Shown: one piece after another, positions 15,486 to 23,044 of the stretch | Numbering within the stretch: position 1 is the stretch's first letter | Layout of the letters: every line of letters starts with the position of its first letter | DNA from: Candidatus Sumerlaeota bacterium | GTDB lineage: Bacteria > Sumerlaeota > Sumerlaeia > JADFCT01 | Assembly (NCBI GenBank): GCA_026398575.1 | Contig: JAPLSP010000089.1 | Location: 1-23,081, forward strand | DNA: 23,081 nucleotides | Direction: 5' to 3' | Notes under the pieces: generated by a model | What the model was told of the DNA's origin: nothing | The model's input: only the letters and a program-made list of their open reading frames with translations | Database searches by the model: none | Made by a program: the position numbers and the translations under genes

Positions 15486-15513
15486 AAACCCACTGAAAGC
15501 GGTGGGTTTTTTT
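15486..15513 (+). terminator. Riboswitch-controlled intrinsic terminator
   Basis: AAACCCAC (15486-15493) pairs perfectly with GTGGGTTT (15502-15509) around an 8-base loop and is followed by an uninterrupted T-run to 15513. An identical GTGGGTTT at 15465-15472 can pair with the same left arm, which gives an antiterminator. The first gene starts 70 bases after the T-run. Confidence 0.87.
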
Positions 15514-15583
15514 GTTATCCCGCCGTTGTCGAAAATGATCCTCTCTTGGGCTTCAAGTATCCTTCGGCAGGAGAGGATAGAAA

Positions 15584-16819
15584 ATGATACACATTTGGAG
15601 TCAGGCATCGGTGTGGCTGGGACTGGCGCTTTTGGCGACGCTCGTATCCATTTGGCTTCGCGTCGCGACGGCGCTGTCTGAAATCGTGATCGGCATCGTC
15701 GCTCAATTGATTATTGGCGCGCTGATTGGGGGCGGCGCACTGGGAGCGGATGAGTCCTGGATAAAGTTTTTGTCAGGAACGGGCGCCATTGTGTTGACGT
15801 TTCTGGCCGGCGCGGAGTTGGATCCGGTGGTCTTCCGGGTGAAATGGAAGGAGGCGACCGTCATCGGGCTGGTGGCATTTTTCGCGCCTTTCCTGGGATG
15901 CGCAGCGGCGGCGCGGTACCTCCTGGGATGGGACGTCATGCCGAGCTGGCTGGCGGGGGTTGCGCTTTCGACCACGTCGGTCGCCGTTGTTTACGCCGTG
16001 ATGCTGGAGCTGGGATTCAATAAGACGGATTTCGGCAAGGCCGTGCTGGCGGCCTGCTTCATCAACGACTTGGGAACCGTGATCGCGCTGGGATTGATTT
16101 TCGCCCCGTTCACGTACCGGACATTGGTTTTTGTTGGCGTCAGTCTCGCCGCGTTTGTGATTATCCCCTGGCTGACGCCCCGGTTTTTCCGTTGGTACGG
16201 CAATCGCCCTTCGGAGTTAGAGGCGAAGTATCTTCTGTTTCTGCTTTTCGGCCTGGGCGCCTTGGCCGTTTGGGCCGAGAGCGAAGCCGTGCTTCCCGCC
16301 TATCTGGTGGGAATGATGCTGGCCGGATCGGTCGGCAAGGACCATGTCCTGGTTCGCAGGTTGAGGACTCTGACCTTCGGGCTGTTGACCCCCTTTTATT
16401 TCATTCGTGCCGGCGCCTTCGTCTCCGTTCCCGCGCTCATCGCGGCGCCGGGCATATTCCTGACGCTGCTGGCGGCGAAGGTCATCAGCAAGAGCCTGGG
16501 CGTATATCCAACCACGAAAGCGTTCCGCTATCCGCGCCGCAAGGCTGTTTATACGACACTATTGATGTCCACGGGATTGACCTTCGGCACGATCTCGGCC
16601 CTTTTCGGCTTGAGTCACGGCGTCATTGGGCGCGAACAATATTCCTATCTGGTGGCGGCCGTCATCGCAAGCGCCGTCGTGCCGACGCTGATCGCAAACG
16701 CATTTTTCATTCCGCATGATCTTCTTGCGGAACCGGATTTGTCCAAAGAGGACAATAGCGGCAGTGAATCGGACGTTCAATCATTCCCCACGCGCGCAAA
16801 GGAGGCTGCCGGCGCGTGA
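15584..16819 (+). CDS. CPA2-type cation/proton antiporter, first gene of the fluoride-riboswitch operon
   Basis: 411 residues; ATG at 15584 with a strong AGGAGAGGA site (15570-15577). Eleven to thirteen hydrophobic segments span about residues 8-385, as in the Na+/H+ exchanger family (PF00999). The transport-site pair is Asn161-Asp162 in 'CFINDLGTV', and 'FLAGAELDP' and 'TPFYFIRAGAFVSVP' are typical CPA2/KefB-like segments. No TrkA-N (nucleotide-binding) domain follows, only a short acidic tail. The family exchanges Na+ or K+ for protons; fluoride riboswitches are known to control Na+/H+ antiporters, and with no Fluc or CLC-F gene here this protein is the only transport candidate. Whether it carries fluoride, or only restores pH or ion balance after HF entry, is unknown. 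Confidence 0.88.
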   Translation: MIHIWSQASVWLGLALLATLVSIWLRVATALSEIVIGIVAQLIIGALIGGGALGADESWIKFLSGTGAIVLTFLAGAELDPVVFRVKWKEATVIGLVAFFAPFLGCAAAARYLLGWDVMPSWLAGVALSTTSVAVVYAVMLELGFNKTDFGKAVLAACFINDLGTVIALGLIFAPFTYRTLVFVGVSLAAFVIIPWLTPRFFRWYGNRPSELEAKYLLFLLFGLGALAVWAESEAVLPAYLVGMMLAGSVGKDHVLVRRLRTLTFGLLTPFYFIRAGAFVSVPALIAAPGIFLTLLAAKVISKSLGVYPTTKAFRYPRRKAVYTTLLMSTGLTFGTISALFGLSHGVIGREQYSYLVAAVIASAVVPTLIANAFFIPHDLLAEPDLSKEDNSGSESDVQSFPTRAKEAAGA

Positions 16820-16842
16820 TTCCATTTCGGAAGGAGAAGCTC

Positions 16843-17259
16843 ATGTTGAACAGGATATTGCTGGCGTACGATGGTTCGCAACCGGCGGAGCGCGCGTTTG
16901 AGTTCGCCTTGGAACTCGCCCAAGCCTTTCATGCTCCCCTTATTGTCCTTTCGGTGGCGCGCCCTTCCGAACCCCCTACCATGGTGGAAACCGAGGCGAT
17001 TCTGGAGGCCGCCACGGAGCATTTCGAGAAGGATTTCGAGCGGCTTCGCTCCCACGCCCGTGAGACGGGCGTTGTCTTCGAAGCGCGCGTTGTGGTGGGG
17101 CATCCCGCCGATCAGATCATTCATGCCGCGTCGCAGGAAAAAGCGGATATGATCGTGATGGGACATCGTGGCAAGAGCCTGATTCAGCGCTGGCTGCTGG
17201 GTTCGATATCCAAGCGGGTGGTCAGTTATGCGCATTGCACGGTGACCATTGTCCGTTAG
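16843..17259 (+). CDS. Universal stress protein (UspA family)
   Basis: 138 residues. ATG at 16843 is chosen over the upstream in-frame GTG at 16816 because AAGGAG (16831-16836) lies six bases before it and the family's first beta strand 'NRILLAYDGS' follows at once. The ATP-binding type signature G-2x-G-9x-G-S is present in 'GHRGKSLIQRWLLGSIS', with the nucleotide-contact Asp in 'AYDGS' and a C-terminal 'VSYAHCTVTIVR'. It is a single-domain cytoplasmic protein that forms dimers in its family. It sits 23 bases after the antiporter gene and 12 before the CBS gene, so co-transcription under the fluoride riboswitch is likely. Confidence 0.92.
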   Translation: MLNRILLAYDGSQPAERAFEFALELAQAFHAPLIVLSVARPSEPPTMVETEAILEAATEHFEKDFERLRSHARETGVVFEARVVVGHPADQIIHAASQEKADMIVMGHRGKSLIQRWLLGSISKRVVSYAHCTVTIVR

Positions 17260-17271
17260 AAAGGCGTTGTT

Positions 17272-18543
17272 ATGATTCCCTACAAGATCATACAGATTTA
17301 CACCAGTGATGAGACGCGATCGCAGGGCAAATCCGTGCCCGAGGCGGTGATGCAATTCATCCGGGGATTGAAGATTGCGGCGCGCTGCCTTGTGACGCAT
17401 TCGGAAGCCGGCTGCTATGAAAACGGCGAAATGGCGGCGCGGCGCATTGAAATGCTCTCCCTCAATATGCCGGTTAAAATTGAAATCGTCCTTCCCGCCG
17501 CCGAGTGCGAACGCATCTTGCCGGAACTGGAAAAAATAGTTCCCGACGGCGTGATGGGCGTGCTGAATCTCGAAGTGGCCACGCATAAAATCCGCAAGCA
17601 TCTGATCCCGCGCCAGATCAAAGTCCGGGATGTGATGACCGTTTCGCCGCAGAGCGTTTCGCCCGGAGCAGCGGTTGACGGCATCATCCGCCTGCTTCTG
17701 TCGTCGAGGTTCAACGCCGTGCCTGTCGTAGATGCGGGGAACCATCCCATTGGGATCATCACACAGGGCGATTTGATCCAACGAGCCGGAATGCCGGTGA
17801 GGCTGGGCCTTCTGGAGCAATTCGATCATGCCGAAGCCCGGGACACGATAGCTGCGCTCATTCAAAAAAAGGCCGGCGAGATCATGACCCAGCCTGTGAC
17901 GTTGGTGGAAGAGGACAAGCCACTTGTGGATGCGGTGAATATCATGCTGGTCAAAGGCCTGAAGCGGCTTCCCGTTGTGAATGCCAATGGCGTTTTGACC
18001 GGCATGCTGGCGCGTCTGGACGTCTTCCGCACGATCACGAACGAAACTCCCGATTGGAAGGCGATTGGCGGGAAAAATATCAGCATCGGTGAATTGCGGC
18101 TTGTTTCAGACATCATGCGCCGCGACGCTCACACCGTGGCGCCGGAAGCCACCGTGGACGAAATCATCCGCATTATTGACTCCAATGACATCCAGCGGGT
18201 GGCGGTGGTGGACGCCGAAGGGCGTCTGCTGGGGCTTATCTCGGATAAGGATTTGCTCAATGCTTTTTCCGGGCATAAGGCGGGATTCTGGGATTTGCTT
18301 GTGAGCCAGCTCTCCTTTACGGAAACTGGTCGGCGCCACAAGGAATTGATCGAGCAATCGCGCAAGACCACCGCCGCCCAAGTCATGAAATCCGGCTTGG
18401 TGACGGTTCGCGAGGAAACGACCATAGATGAAGCGATTCGATTGATGACCTCCCAAGGACTGAAACGCCTGCCCGTTCTGGACGCGGATGGGAAATTCAA
18501 GGGATTGATCAGCCGCGATTCGCTGTTGCGGGCGGGATTATGA
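17272..18543 (+). CDS. DUF190 (PII-like) domain fused to four CBS domains
   Basis: 423 residues, ATG at 17272 with AAAGG seven bases before. Residues 1-105 match DUF190/COG1993 ('IYTSDETRSQGKSVPEAVM', 'AARRIEMLSLNMPVKIEIV', 'GVMGVLNLEV'), a PII-like ferredoxin fold that often lies next to crcB fluoride-channel genes. Four CBS motifs follow, beginning near Asp120 ('VRDVMTVSPQSV'), Ile204 ('EIMTQPVTLV'), Asp280 ('SDIMRRDAHTV') and Val371 ('QVMKSGLVTV'), each ending in a '.G.I...DL' segment. CBS pairs form Bateman modules that bind adenine nucleotides. I infer a cytoplasmic energy or nucleotide sensor that may gate the antiporter encoded two genes upstream. No enzyme or membrane domain is attached. 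Confidence 0.88.
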   Translation: MIPYKIIQIYTSDETRSQGKSVPEAVMQFIRGLKIAARCLVTHSEAGCYENGEMAARRIEMLSLNMPVKIEIVLPAAECERILPELEKIVPDGVMGVLNLEVATHKIRKHLIPRQIKVRDVMTVSPQSVSPGAAVDGIIRLLLSSRFNAVPVVDAGNHPIGIITQGDLIQRAGMPVRLGLLEQFDHAEARDTIAALIQKKAGEIMTQPVTLVEEDKPLVDAVNIMLVKGLKRLPVVNANGVLTGMLARLDVFRTITNETPDWKAIGGKNISIGELRLVSDIMRRDAHTVAPEATVDEIIRIIDSNDIQRVAVVDAEGRLLGLISDKDLLNAFSGHKAGFWDLLVSQLSFTETGRRHKELIEQSRKTTAAQVMKSGLVTVREETTIDEAIRLMTSQGLKRLPVLDADGKFKGLISRDSLLRAGL

Positions 18544-18549
18544 CGCATC

Positions 18550-20265
18550 ATGCTTGCATTCGAAGAAGACATCCGGAAAATTGAAGGCATTTGCGAGACG
18601 TTCCAGCTTTGCTCGCTGTCTCCCCAATTGGCGGCGTGCCGCGAAGCGCTGCGCGATGACGGCATCGTGGACATCGTCCTCGTTGGCCGGTTCAAGTCAG
18701 GCAAAAGCTCGTTTCTCAATTCCTTGATTGGCAGGGACATCATGCCGGTGGATATCTTGCCGGCGACTGCGGTCGTGACACGCATCGGCTATGGCCTTGC
18801 GAGCCGCGCCTGGGTTCATTACTTATCGGGGCAGAAGGAAGAAATTCCCCTTGAAGCATTGCACGCTTATGTGACCGAAAAAGACAATCCGGGTAACAGG
18901 AAGAATGTCGCCCTGGTTGACGTGGAACTGGATAGCTTGGGCGCCTGGCGGGGAATCCGGTTTGTGGACACTCCGGGTCTAGGCAGTGTTTACCGGCATA
19001 ACACCCAAACCGCAATAGACTGGCTCCCGAAGATCGGCGTGGCGCTGATCGCCGTCTGCGCGGATTCTCCTCTTGCGGAACAGGACGTCCAACTGTTGGA
19101 TCAAGTCAGCGCTTATACGCCGGAGATCGTGATTCTGTTGACGAAAGCGGACTTGGTTTCCGAAGGACAATTGGCGGAGCTGGCCGGTTTTCTGCAGGAG
19201 CAGATTTCCGGCCATGTGGGAAAAGAAACGCGGATTTTTCCTTTTTCCAACCGGGCGGGATTCGAGCCTTTGCGGCGGAACATCCATGCGTTCCTTCAGC
19301 ACGAGATCGTAAGCCGCCGCCAAGAGGAGTCTGAAACAATCCTATTGCATAAAATCCGGTCGCTCATTGAAGGATGCGAGTCCTATCTGCGCGTGGCGCG
19401 GCAAGCGTGGATCGCAACCGGGCAAGCGCGCGAAGAATTGCGCCGGCTGCTGGCGCTGGAAGAACATGGCTTCGGGGCGATTTCAACAGAACTCTGGCTG
19501 CTGGCCGAGGATTGGAAAACGCGGATTCGCGTGGAGGCGGAAGAGCTGTTTCAGGCGCATCGTTCTGAGATAATCCGGCGGTTGCAGGCGGGGCTGCGCG
19601 CCGCTTGGGGAGGATGGAAAGGAAATCTGGCGCAAGTCGCCGAGGCCTATATTAAATGGCTTGTGGACGCTTTGGACCAGGAAATGCGCGTCCTGTCGCC
19701 GTCGGGCGAGCAACGGCTGGCGCCAAGCCTGGCGCAAGCCGCTTCGAGTTTTTCGCGCGCAGTGCGCGCGTTTCAAGATCGGTTGTCGCGAGAGGTGGAA
19801 AAAGCCGTGGGCGTTCCTTTCGTGGGCGCGCGATTTGAATGCGCGATTCACAAACCCGAGCGGCCGGACATCAAAATCAGCCGGATGTTCGACACGCCTT
19901 TTGAATTGATCTGGTTTCTGATTCCTATGTGGATTTTCCGCCCGTTGATCTACCGGCATTTTCTCCAGCAGATTCCGTGGGAAGCGGAAAAAAATCTCTA
20001 TCGTTTGTCCGCCCAATGGGCCGGCGCAGTCAATGCGTCCCTGGATGCGCTGGCCCGCCAGTCCCTGGACTTCATCCGCCAGGAGATCGGCACGCTGTCA
20101 CAGATGCTCTCATCGTCCGGAACTCCGCTGGCGGAGATCGAAGCGGCGCTGGCGAAACTGGAATCATTGCGGGCGCAGTCGGCGGAAACAGGGCCATGCG
20201 TGACGGAGACAGGGCCTTGCGCGACGGAGAGGCAGGAAGAGGCCATCAGCCAATGCTGTGCATAA
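18550..20265 (+). CDS. Dynamin-like GTPase
   Basis: 571 residues, starting six bases after the CBS gene. GTPase motifs: G1 GRFKSGKSS at 46-54, G2 Thr73 in 'LPATAVVT', G3 DTPGLGS at 140-146 and G4 TKAD at 198-201. '[17 protein letters not shown]' is characteristic of bacterial dynamin-family proteins. Residues 270-440 are helical, and near 450-475 there is an aromatic/hydrophobic patch ('[18 protein letters not shown]') that may insert into membrane as a paddle. The tail (545-571) carries two 'ETGPC' units and ends Gln-Cys-Cys-Ala. Bacterial dynamins remodel or protect membranes; a role in membrane damage or ion leakage under fluoride stress is an inference from operon position only. Confidence 0.78.
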   Translation: MLAFEEDIRKIEGICETFQLCSLSPQLAACREALRDDGIVDIVLVGRFKSGKSSFLNSLIGRDIMPVDILPATAVVTRIGYGLASRAWVHYLSGQKEEIPLEALHAYVTEKDNPGNRKNVALVDVELDSLGAWRGIRFVDTPGLGSVYRHNTQTAIDWLPKIGVALIAVCADSPLAEQDVQLLDQVSAYTPEIVILLTKADLVSEGQLAELAGFLQEQISGHVGKETRIFPFSNRAGFEPLRRNIHAFLQHEIVSRRQEESETILLHKIRSLIEGCESYLRVARQAWIATGQAREELRRLLALEEHGFGAISTELWLLAEDWKTRIRVEAEELFQAHRSEIIRRLQAGLRAAWGGWKGNLAQVAEAYIKWLVDALDQEMRVLSPSGEQRLAPSLAQAASSFSRAVRAFQDRLSREVEKAVGVPFVGARFECAIHKPERPDIKISRMFDTPFELIWFLIPMWIFRPLIYRHFLQQIPWEAEKNLYRLSAQWAGAVNASLDALARQSLDFIRQEIGTLSQMLSSSGTPLAEIEAALAKLESLRAQSAETGPCVTETGPCATERQEEAISQCCA

Positions 20266-20318
20266 ACCGCTCCTTTTGTTCTCGGAGGGCGGCTCATATA
20301 ATCAAGGAGGCGGCAATC

Positions 20319-21599
20319 ATGAAACACACGATCAAATCGGTATCCGCAATCGAGATTCTGGACTCGCGCGGCAACCCAACCCTTCGCGTCCGCGTAACAT
20401 TGGACTCGGGGATCGAGGCCTCAGCCGCGGTGCCCTCCGGCGCTTCGACCGGAGAAAACGAAGCCATCGAATTGCGCGACGGCGACAAGAAGCGCTATGG
20501 CGGCAAAGGCGTACTGAAGGCTGTGGCGAACGTCAACAAGGCGATCGCGCCCAAGCTGACCGGCATGGACCCGTCCACGCAGGCCGCGATTGACCGGCTG
20601 ATGATCGGCCTTGATGGCACGCCAAACAAGGCGAAGCTGGGAGCGAATGCCATGCTGGGCGTTTCGATGGCCGTGGCGCGCGCGGCAGCGGCGGCGGCGG
20701 ATTTGCCGCTGTATGCTTATCTGGGCGGACCCGGCGCCGTGCGGCTTCCGGTCCCGATGATGAACATCCTGAACGGCGGCAAACACGCCGACAACAGCGT
20801 GGATCTGCAGGAGTTCATGGTGATGCCCCTGGGAGCGCCCACGTTCGCCGAAGCCCTGCGCTATGGCGCCGAGACGTTTCACGCCTTGAAAGGCATTTTG
20901 AAAAAGAAAGGATATGCCACCAGCGTGGGAGACGAAGGCGGATTCGCGCCCAATCTCAAGAGCAATGACGAGGCATGCGAGGTTATTGTCGAGGCAATCA
21001 AAGCCGCAGGCTACGTTCCCGGCAAACAGGTGGCGATTGCATTGGACCCGGCGGCCAGTTCCTTCTTTGAGAAGGGCGCCTATCAGCTGTCCAAATCGGG
21101 CCAGGGGAAGAAAACGAGCGCGCAAATGACGGAGCTCTACCAGAAATGGATTGAAAAATACCCCGTCGTCTCCATTGAAGACGGCCTCGCGGAAAACGAT
21201 TGGGAAGGTTTTCACGAACATACCGCCGCGCTGGGCGGCAAGATTCAAATTGTCGGCGATGATCTCTTCGTCACCAATACTCAATTCATCGCGCGCGGCA
21301 TCAAAGAGAAATCCTGCAACGCCGTCCTGATCAAGCTGAATCAGATCGGCACGGTAACCGAAACCATCGAAGCCATCAATTTGTGCCGCAAAGCAGGCTG
21401 GGGGTACGTGATTTCGCACCGCTCCGGCGAGACGGAGGACGCCTTTATCGCCGACTTCGCCGTGGCGATGGGAGGCGGGCAAATCAAGACGGGATCGGCG
21501 TGTCGCAGCGAACGGATCGCGAAATACAATCGCCTGATCGAAATCGAAGCCGAGCTCGGGAAAGCGGCGGTGTTCGAGAATCCCTTTGCCGCGAAGTGA
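20319..21599 (+). CDS. eno: Enolase (phosphopyruvate hydratase)
   Basis: 426 residues, a normal length. ATG at 20319 follows a perfect AAGGAGG (20304-20310) eight bases before; the frame is open upstream inside the GTPase gene but enolase homology begins with '[18 protein letters not shown]'. Active-site segments are intact: '[20 protein letters not shown]', '[11 protein letters not shown]' with Glu206, '[13 protein letters not shown]', '[13 protein letters not shown]' with Lys339, '[10 protein letters not shown]', and '[15 protein letters not shown]' with Lys390. It catalyses 2-phosphoglycerate to phosphoenolpyruvate in glycolysis with magnesium. Enolase is a classical target of fluoride plus phosphate, which explains its place in a fluoride-riboswitch operon. 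Its own strong ribosome site allows high expression. Whether it is the only enolase of the cell cannot be seen. Confidence 0.96.
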   Translation: MKHTIKSVSAIEILDSRGNPTLRVRVTLDSGIEASAAVPSGASTGENEAIELRDGDKKRYGGKGVLKAVANVNKAIAPKLTGMDPSTQAAIDRLMIGLDGTPNKAKLGANAMLGVSMAVARAAAAAADLPLYAYLGGPGAVRLPVPMMNILNGGKHADNSVDLQEFMVMPLGAPTFAEALRYGAETFHALKGILKKKGYATSVGDEGGFAPNLKSNDEACEVIVEAIKAAGYVPGKQVAIALDPAASSFFEKGAYQLSKSGQGKKTSAQMTELYQKWIEKYPVVSIEDGLAENDWEGFHEHTAALGGKIQIVGDDLFVTNTQFIARGIKEKSCNAVLIKLNQIGTVTETIEAINLCRKAGWGYVISHRSGETEDAFIADFAVAMGGGQIKTGSACRSERIAKYNRLIEIEAELGKAAVFENPFAAK

Positions 21600-21608
21600 T
21601 CTGCCTCT

Positions 21609-21950
21609 ATGGCGGAAAAGCATACCATTTCAAAGACACGCGAACAATTGCGTGAAGAGGCGCTTCGTCCTTGTGCGTTGCTGGGCTATGATTACGACCG
21701 GATTGCGCAGTACCTGATAAGCCGGCAGGCTTATGCCGTCGCCGAAGACGCGCTTCGCCACGCGATCTGGCTCAATCCCTATGAGGCGCTGTTCAAGGAA
21801 CACTTGGCCTTGTGTCTGTTGGAGCAGAAGCAATATGGTGAGGCGCTGGCTCTGGCCGCTGAAGCTGCCAAGAATGGCCCGAACCGCAAAAGCGCCGAAG
21901 TCCTCGTTCAGATCATTAAACGGCATCTAAAATCCATTGCCAGCGGTTGA
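21609..21950 (+). CDS. Small TPR-like helical protein
   Basis: 113 residues, starting nine bases after the enolase stop, so probably co-translated in the same operon. The middle reads like two tetratricopeptide helices: 'YLISRQAYAVAEDALRHAIWLNPYEALFKEHLALCLLEQKQYGEALALAAEAAK', with the small-residue and hydrophobic spacing of TPR units. There is no signal peptide, enzyme motif or metal site. It is likely to be an adaptor for protein contacts. Its stop codon lies inside the -35 box of the promoter proposed for the next gene. Confidence 0.62.
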   Translation: MAEKHTISKTREQLREEALRPCALLGYDYDRIAQYLISRQAYAVAEDALRHAIWLNPYEALFKEHLALCLLEQKQYGEALALAAEAAKNGPNRKSAEVLVQIIKRHLKSIASG

Positions 21951-21976
21951 CAGACTCCCGGCGCAAGGTTTAGTAT
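21947..21976 (+). promoter_or_regulatory. Probable sigma70 promoter of the final gene
   Basis: A perfect TTGACA (21947-21952) is followed after 18 bases by TAGTAT (21971-21976), or after 17 by TTAGTA. The start would fall near 21983, leaving a leader of about 47 bases. It suggests that the last gene can be expressed without the riboswitch. Confidence 0.55.
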
Positions 21977-22029
21977 CCGGGGCAGTCAATCGCATCAATG
22001 TGACTTTTTATCCACGGAGGCCCAAGCGT

Positions 22030-23031
22030 ATGGCGCCACTGACTCCCAAGCAGATCAAGCATGTGGACAGCATTTGCCAGAACCTTCATGAATTCCTGCG
22101 GTTGCGCGCCCAGGAGATCGCGCGCATCAAACCGGAGTATGAAGTGACAATCAAGGGACTGATCTGGAGGAAGATGCTCGCGGTCCGCCGCTCGCTGACC
22201 GAGAGTCTGCCCTATGGGACGGAGATGTACGTGACGGCCCAGATCTTGGTTGAGGACGATGAGCAAAAAAAGCGTCCGCTGCTCGACGAACGGGATGAGC
22301 GCAGTTTGTTTTTCAAAATTGTGACGGTGGACGATGCGGACCAGGCGCCCGACAAGCGTCAGCATATCTATGACCTGCATTCGGCCTTCTCGCGGATTGA
22401 TCCGCAGTTGGGCACCTTCGCGCAATTGTTGATTTATTGGGCGTGGTGGGATTTTATTGATTCCATTGACATGTATGTGTTCGATCAGGCGGCGCAGAAC
22501 TTTGAATTAATGAAAAGCACGGCTTTAAATGAGAAAATTATTCAATTCTATCGCGCGAGGATGAAGCTGCCGCCCAATGCGCCGCCAATCCAGCGCGCCG
22601 ATATCCTCAATCATGAACTGAGCGTCTGCCAGAAGCTGGTGGAGCGTTGGGCGGAACGTCACGAGAGGGAACAACCGTATCGCGCGCTGCTGGTTTATCT
22701 GCCTCCCCAGAAAGAGATGAACGTCGAAGACGCGTTGATTCTGGACGTCGCCAAGCATCTGACGGCCATCGAGCGGATTAAGGCGCAGCAAGAGTTGGAT
22801 GCGCCGATGCGCGCTTTTTATAGCGAGCTGATCAAAAAGCCCGCGCAGGACCTGACCTCTGCTGAAGTCATCGAATATGAAGCGGGATTGGCCTTGACCT
22901 TGAGAAGCAAGCTGCGCGCGTATCATGGCGGCGTCCTGTCGGCAGACGAGCCAGTGGACCACAAGGCGCGCGTTTATGAGGGATTGAAGCAGCGGCTGGA
23001 GAAGATGCGCGCTAGTTTGCCAAAGCAATGA
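22030..23031 (+). CDS. Uncharacterised 333-residue cytoplasmic protein
   Basis: ATG at 22030 is chosen over an upstream in-frame TTG because CGGAGG (22015-22020) lies nine bases before it. I do not recognise the family. The protein is soluble, with no signal peptide or membrane segment, and largely helical: an N-terminal helix ('KQIKHVDSICQNLHEFLRLRAQEIA'), a charged middle part ('VEDDEQKKRPLLDERDERS'), an aromatic patch 'LLIYWAWWDFIDSIDMYVFD', then alternating helices with 'LLVYLPPQKEMNVEDALIL' and a basic C-terminal end. No catalytic signature is evident. It has its own probable promoter but keeps the direction of the preceding operon. It may be a constitutive neighbour rather than part of the fluoride response. 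Confidence 0.65.
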   Translation: MAPLTPKQIKHVDSICQNLHEFLRLRAQEIARIKPEYEVTIKGLIWRKMLAVRRSLTESLPYGTEMYVTAQILVEDDEQKKRPLLDERDERSLFFKIVTVDDADQAPDKRQHIYDLHSAFSRIDPQLGTFAQLLIYWAWWDFIDSIDMYVFDQAAQNFELMKSTALNEKIIQFYRARMKLPPNAPPIQRADILNHELSVCQKLVERWAERHEREQPYRALLVYLPPQKEMNVEDALILDVAKHLTAIERIKAQQELDAPMRAFYSELIKKPAQDLTSAEVIEYEAGLALTLRSKLRAYHGGVLSADEPVDHKARVYEGLKQRLEKMRASLPKQ

Positions 23032-23044
23032 CAGCAGGAGCCGG

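Noticed and set aside
16777..17865. 362-codon minus-strand open frame opposite the UspA and CBS genes
   Set aside because: Antisense to two clear genes, rich in His and Arg, no known domain.
19929..20318. N-terminal extension of enolase by 130 codons
   Set aside because: It overlaps the GTPase gene in another frame; the perfect ribosome site and enolase homology both point to ATG at 20319.
20421..21623. 400-codon minus-strand open frame opposite enolase
   Set aside because: It lies entirely antisense to a well-conserved enolase and has shadow-like composition.
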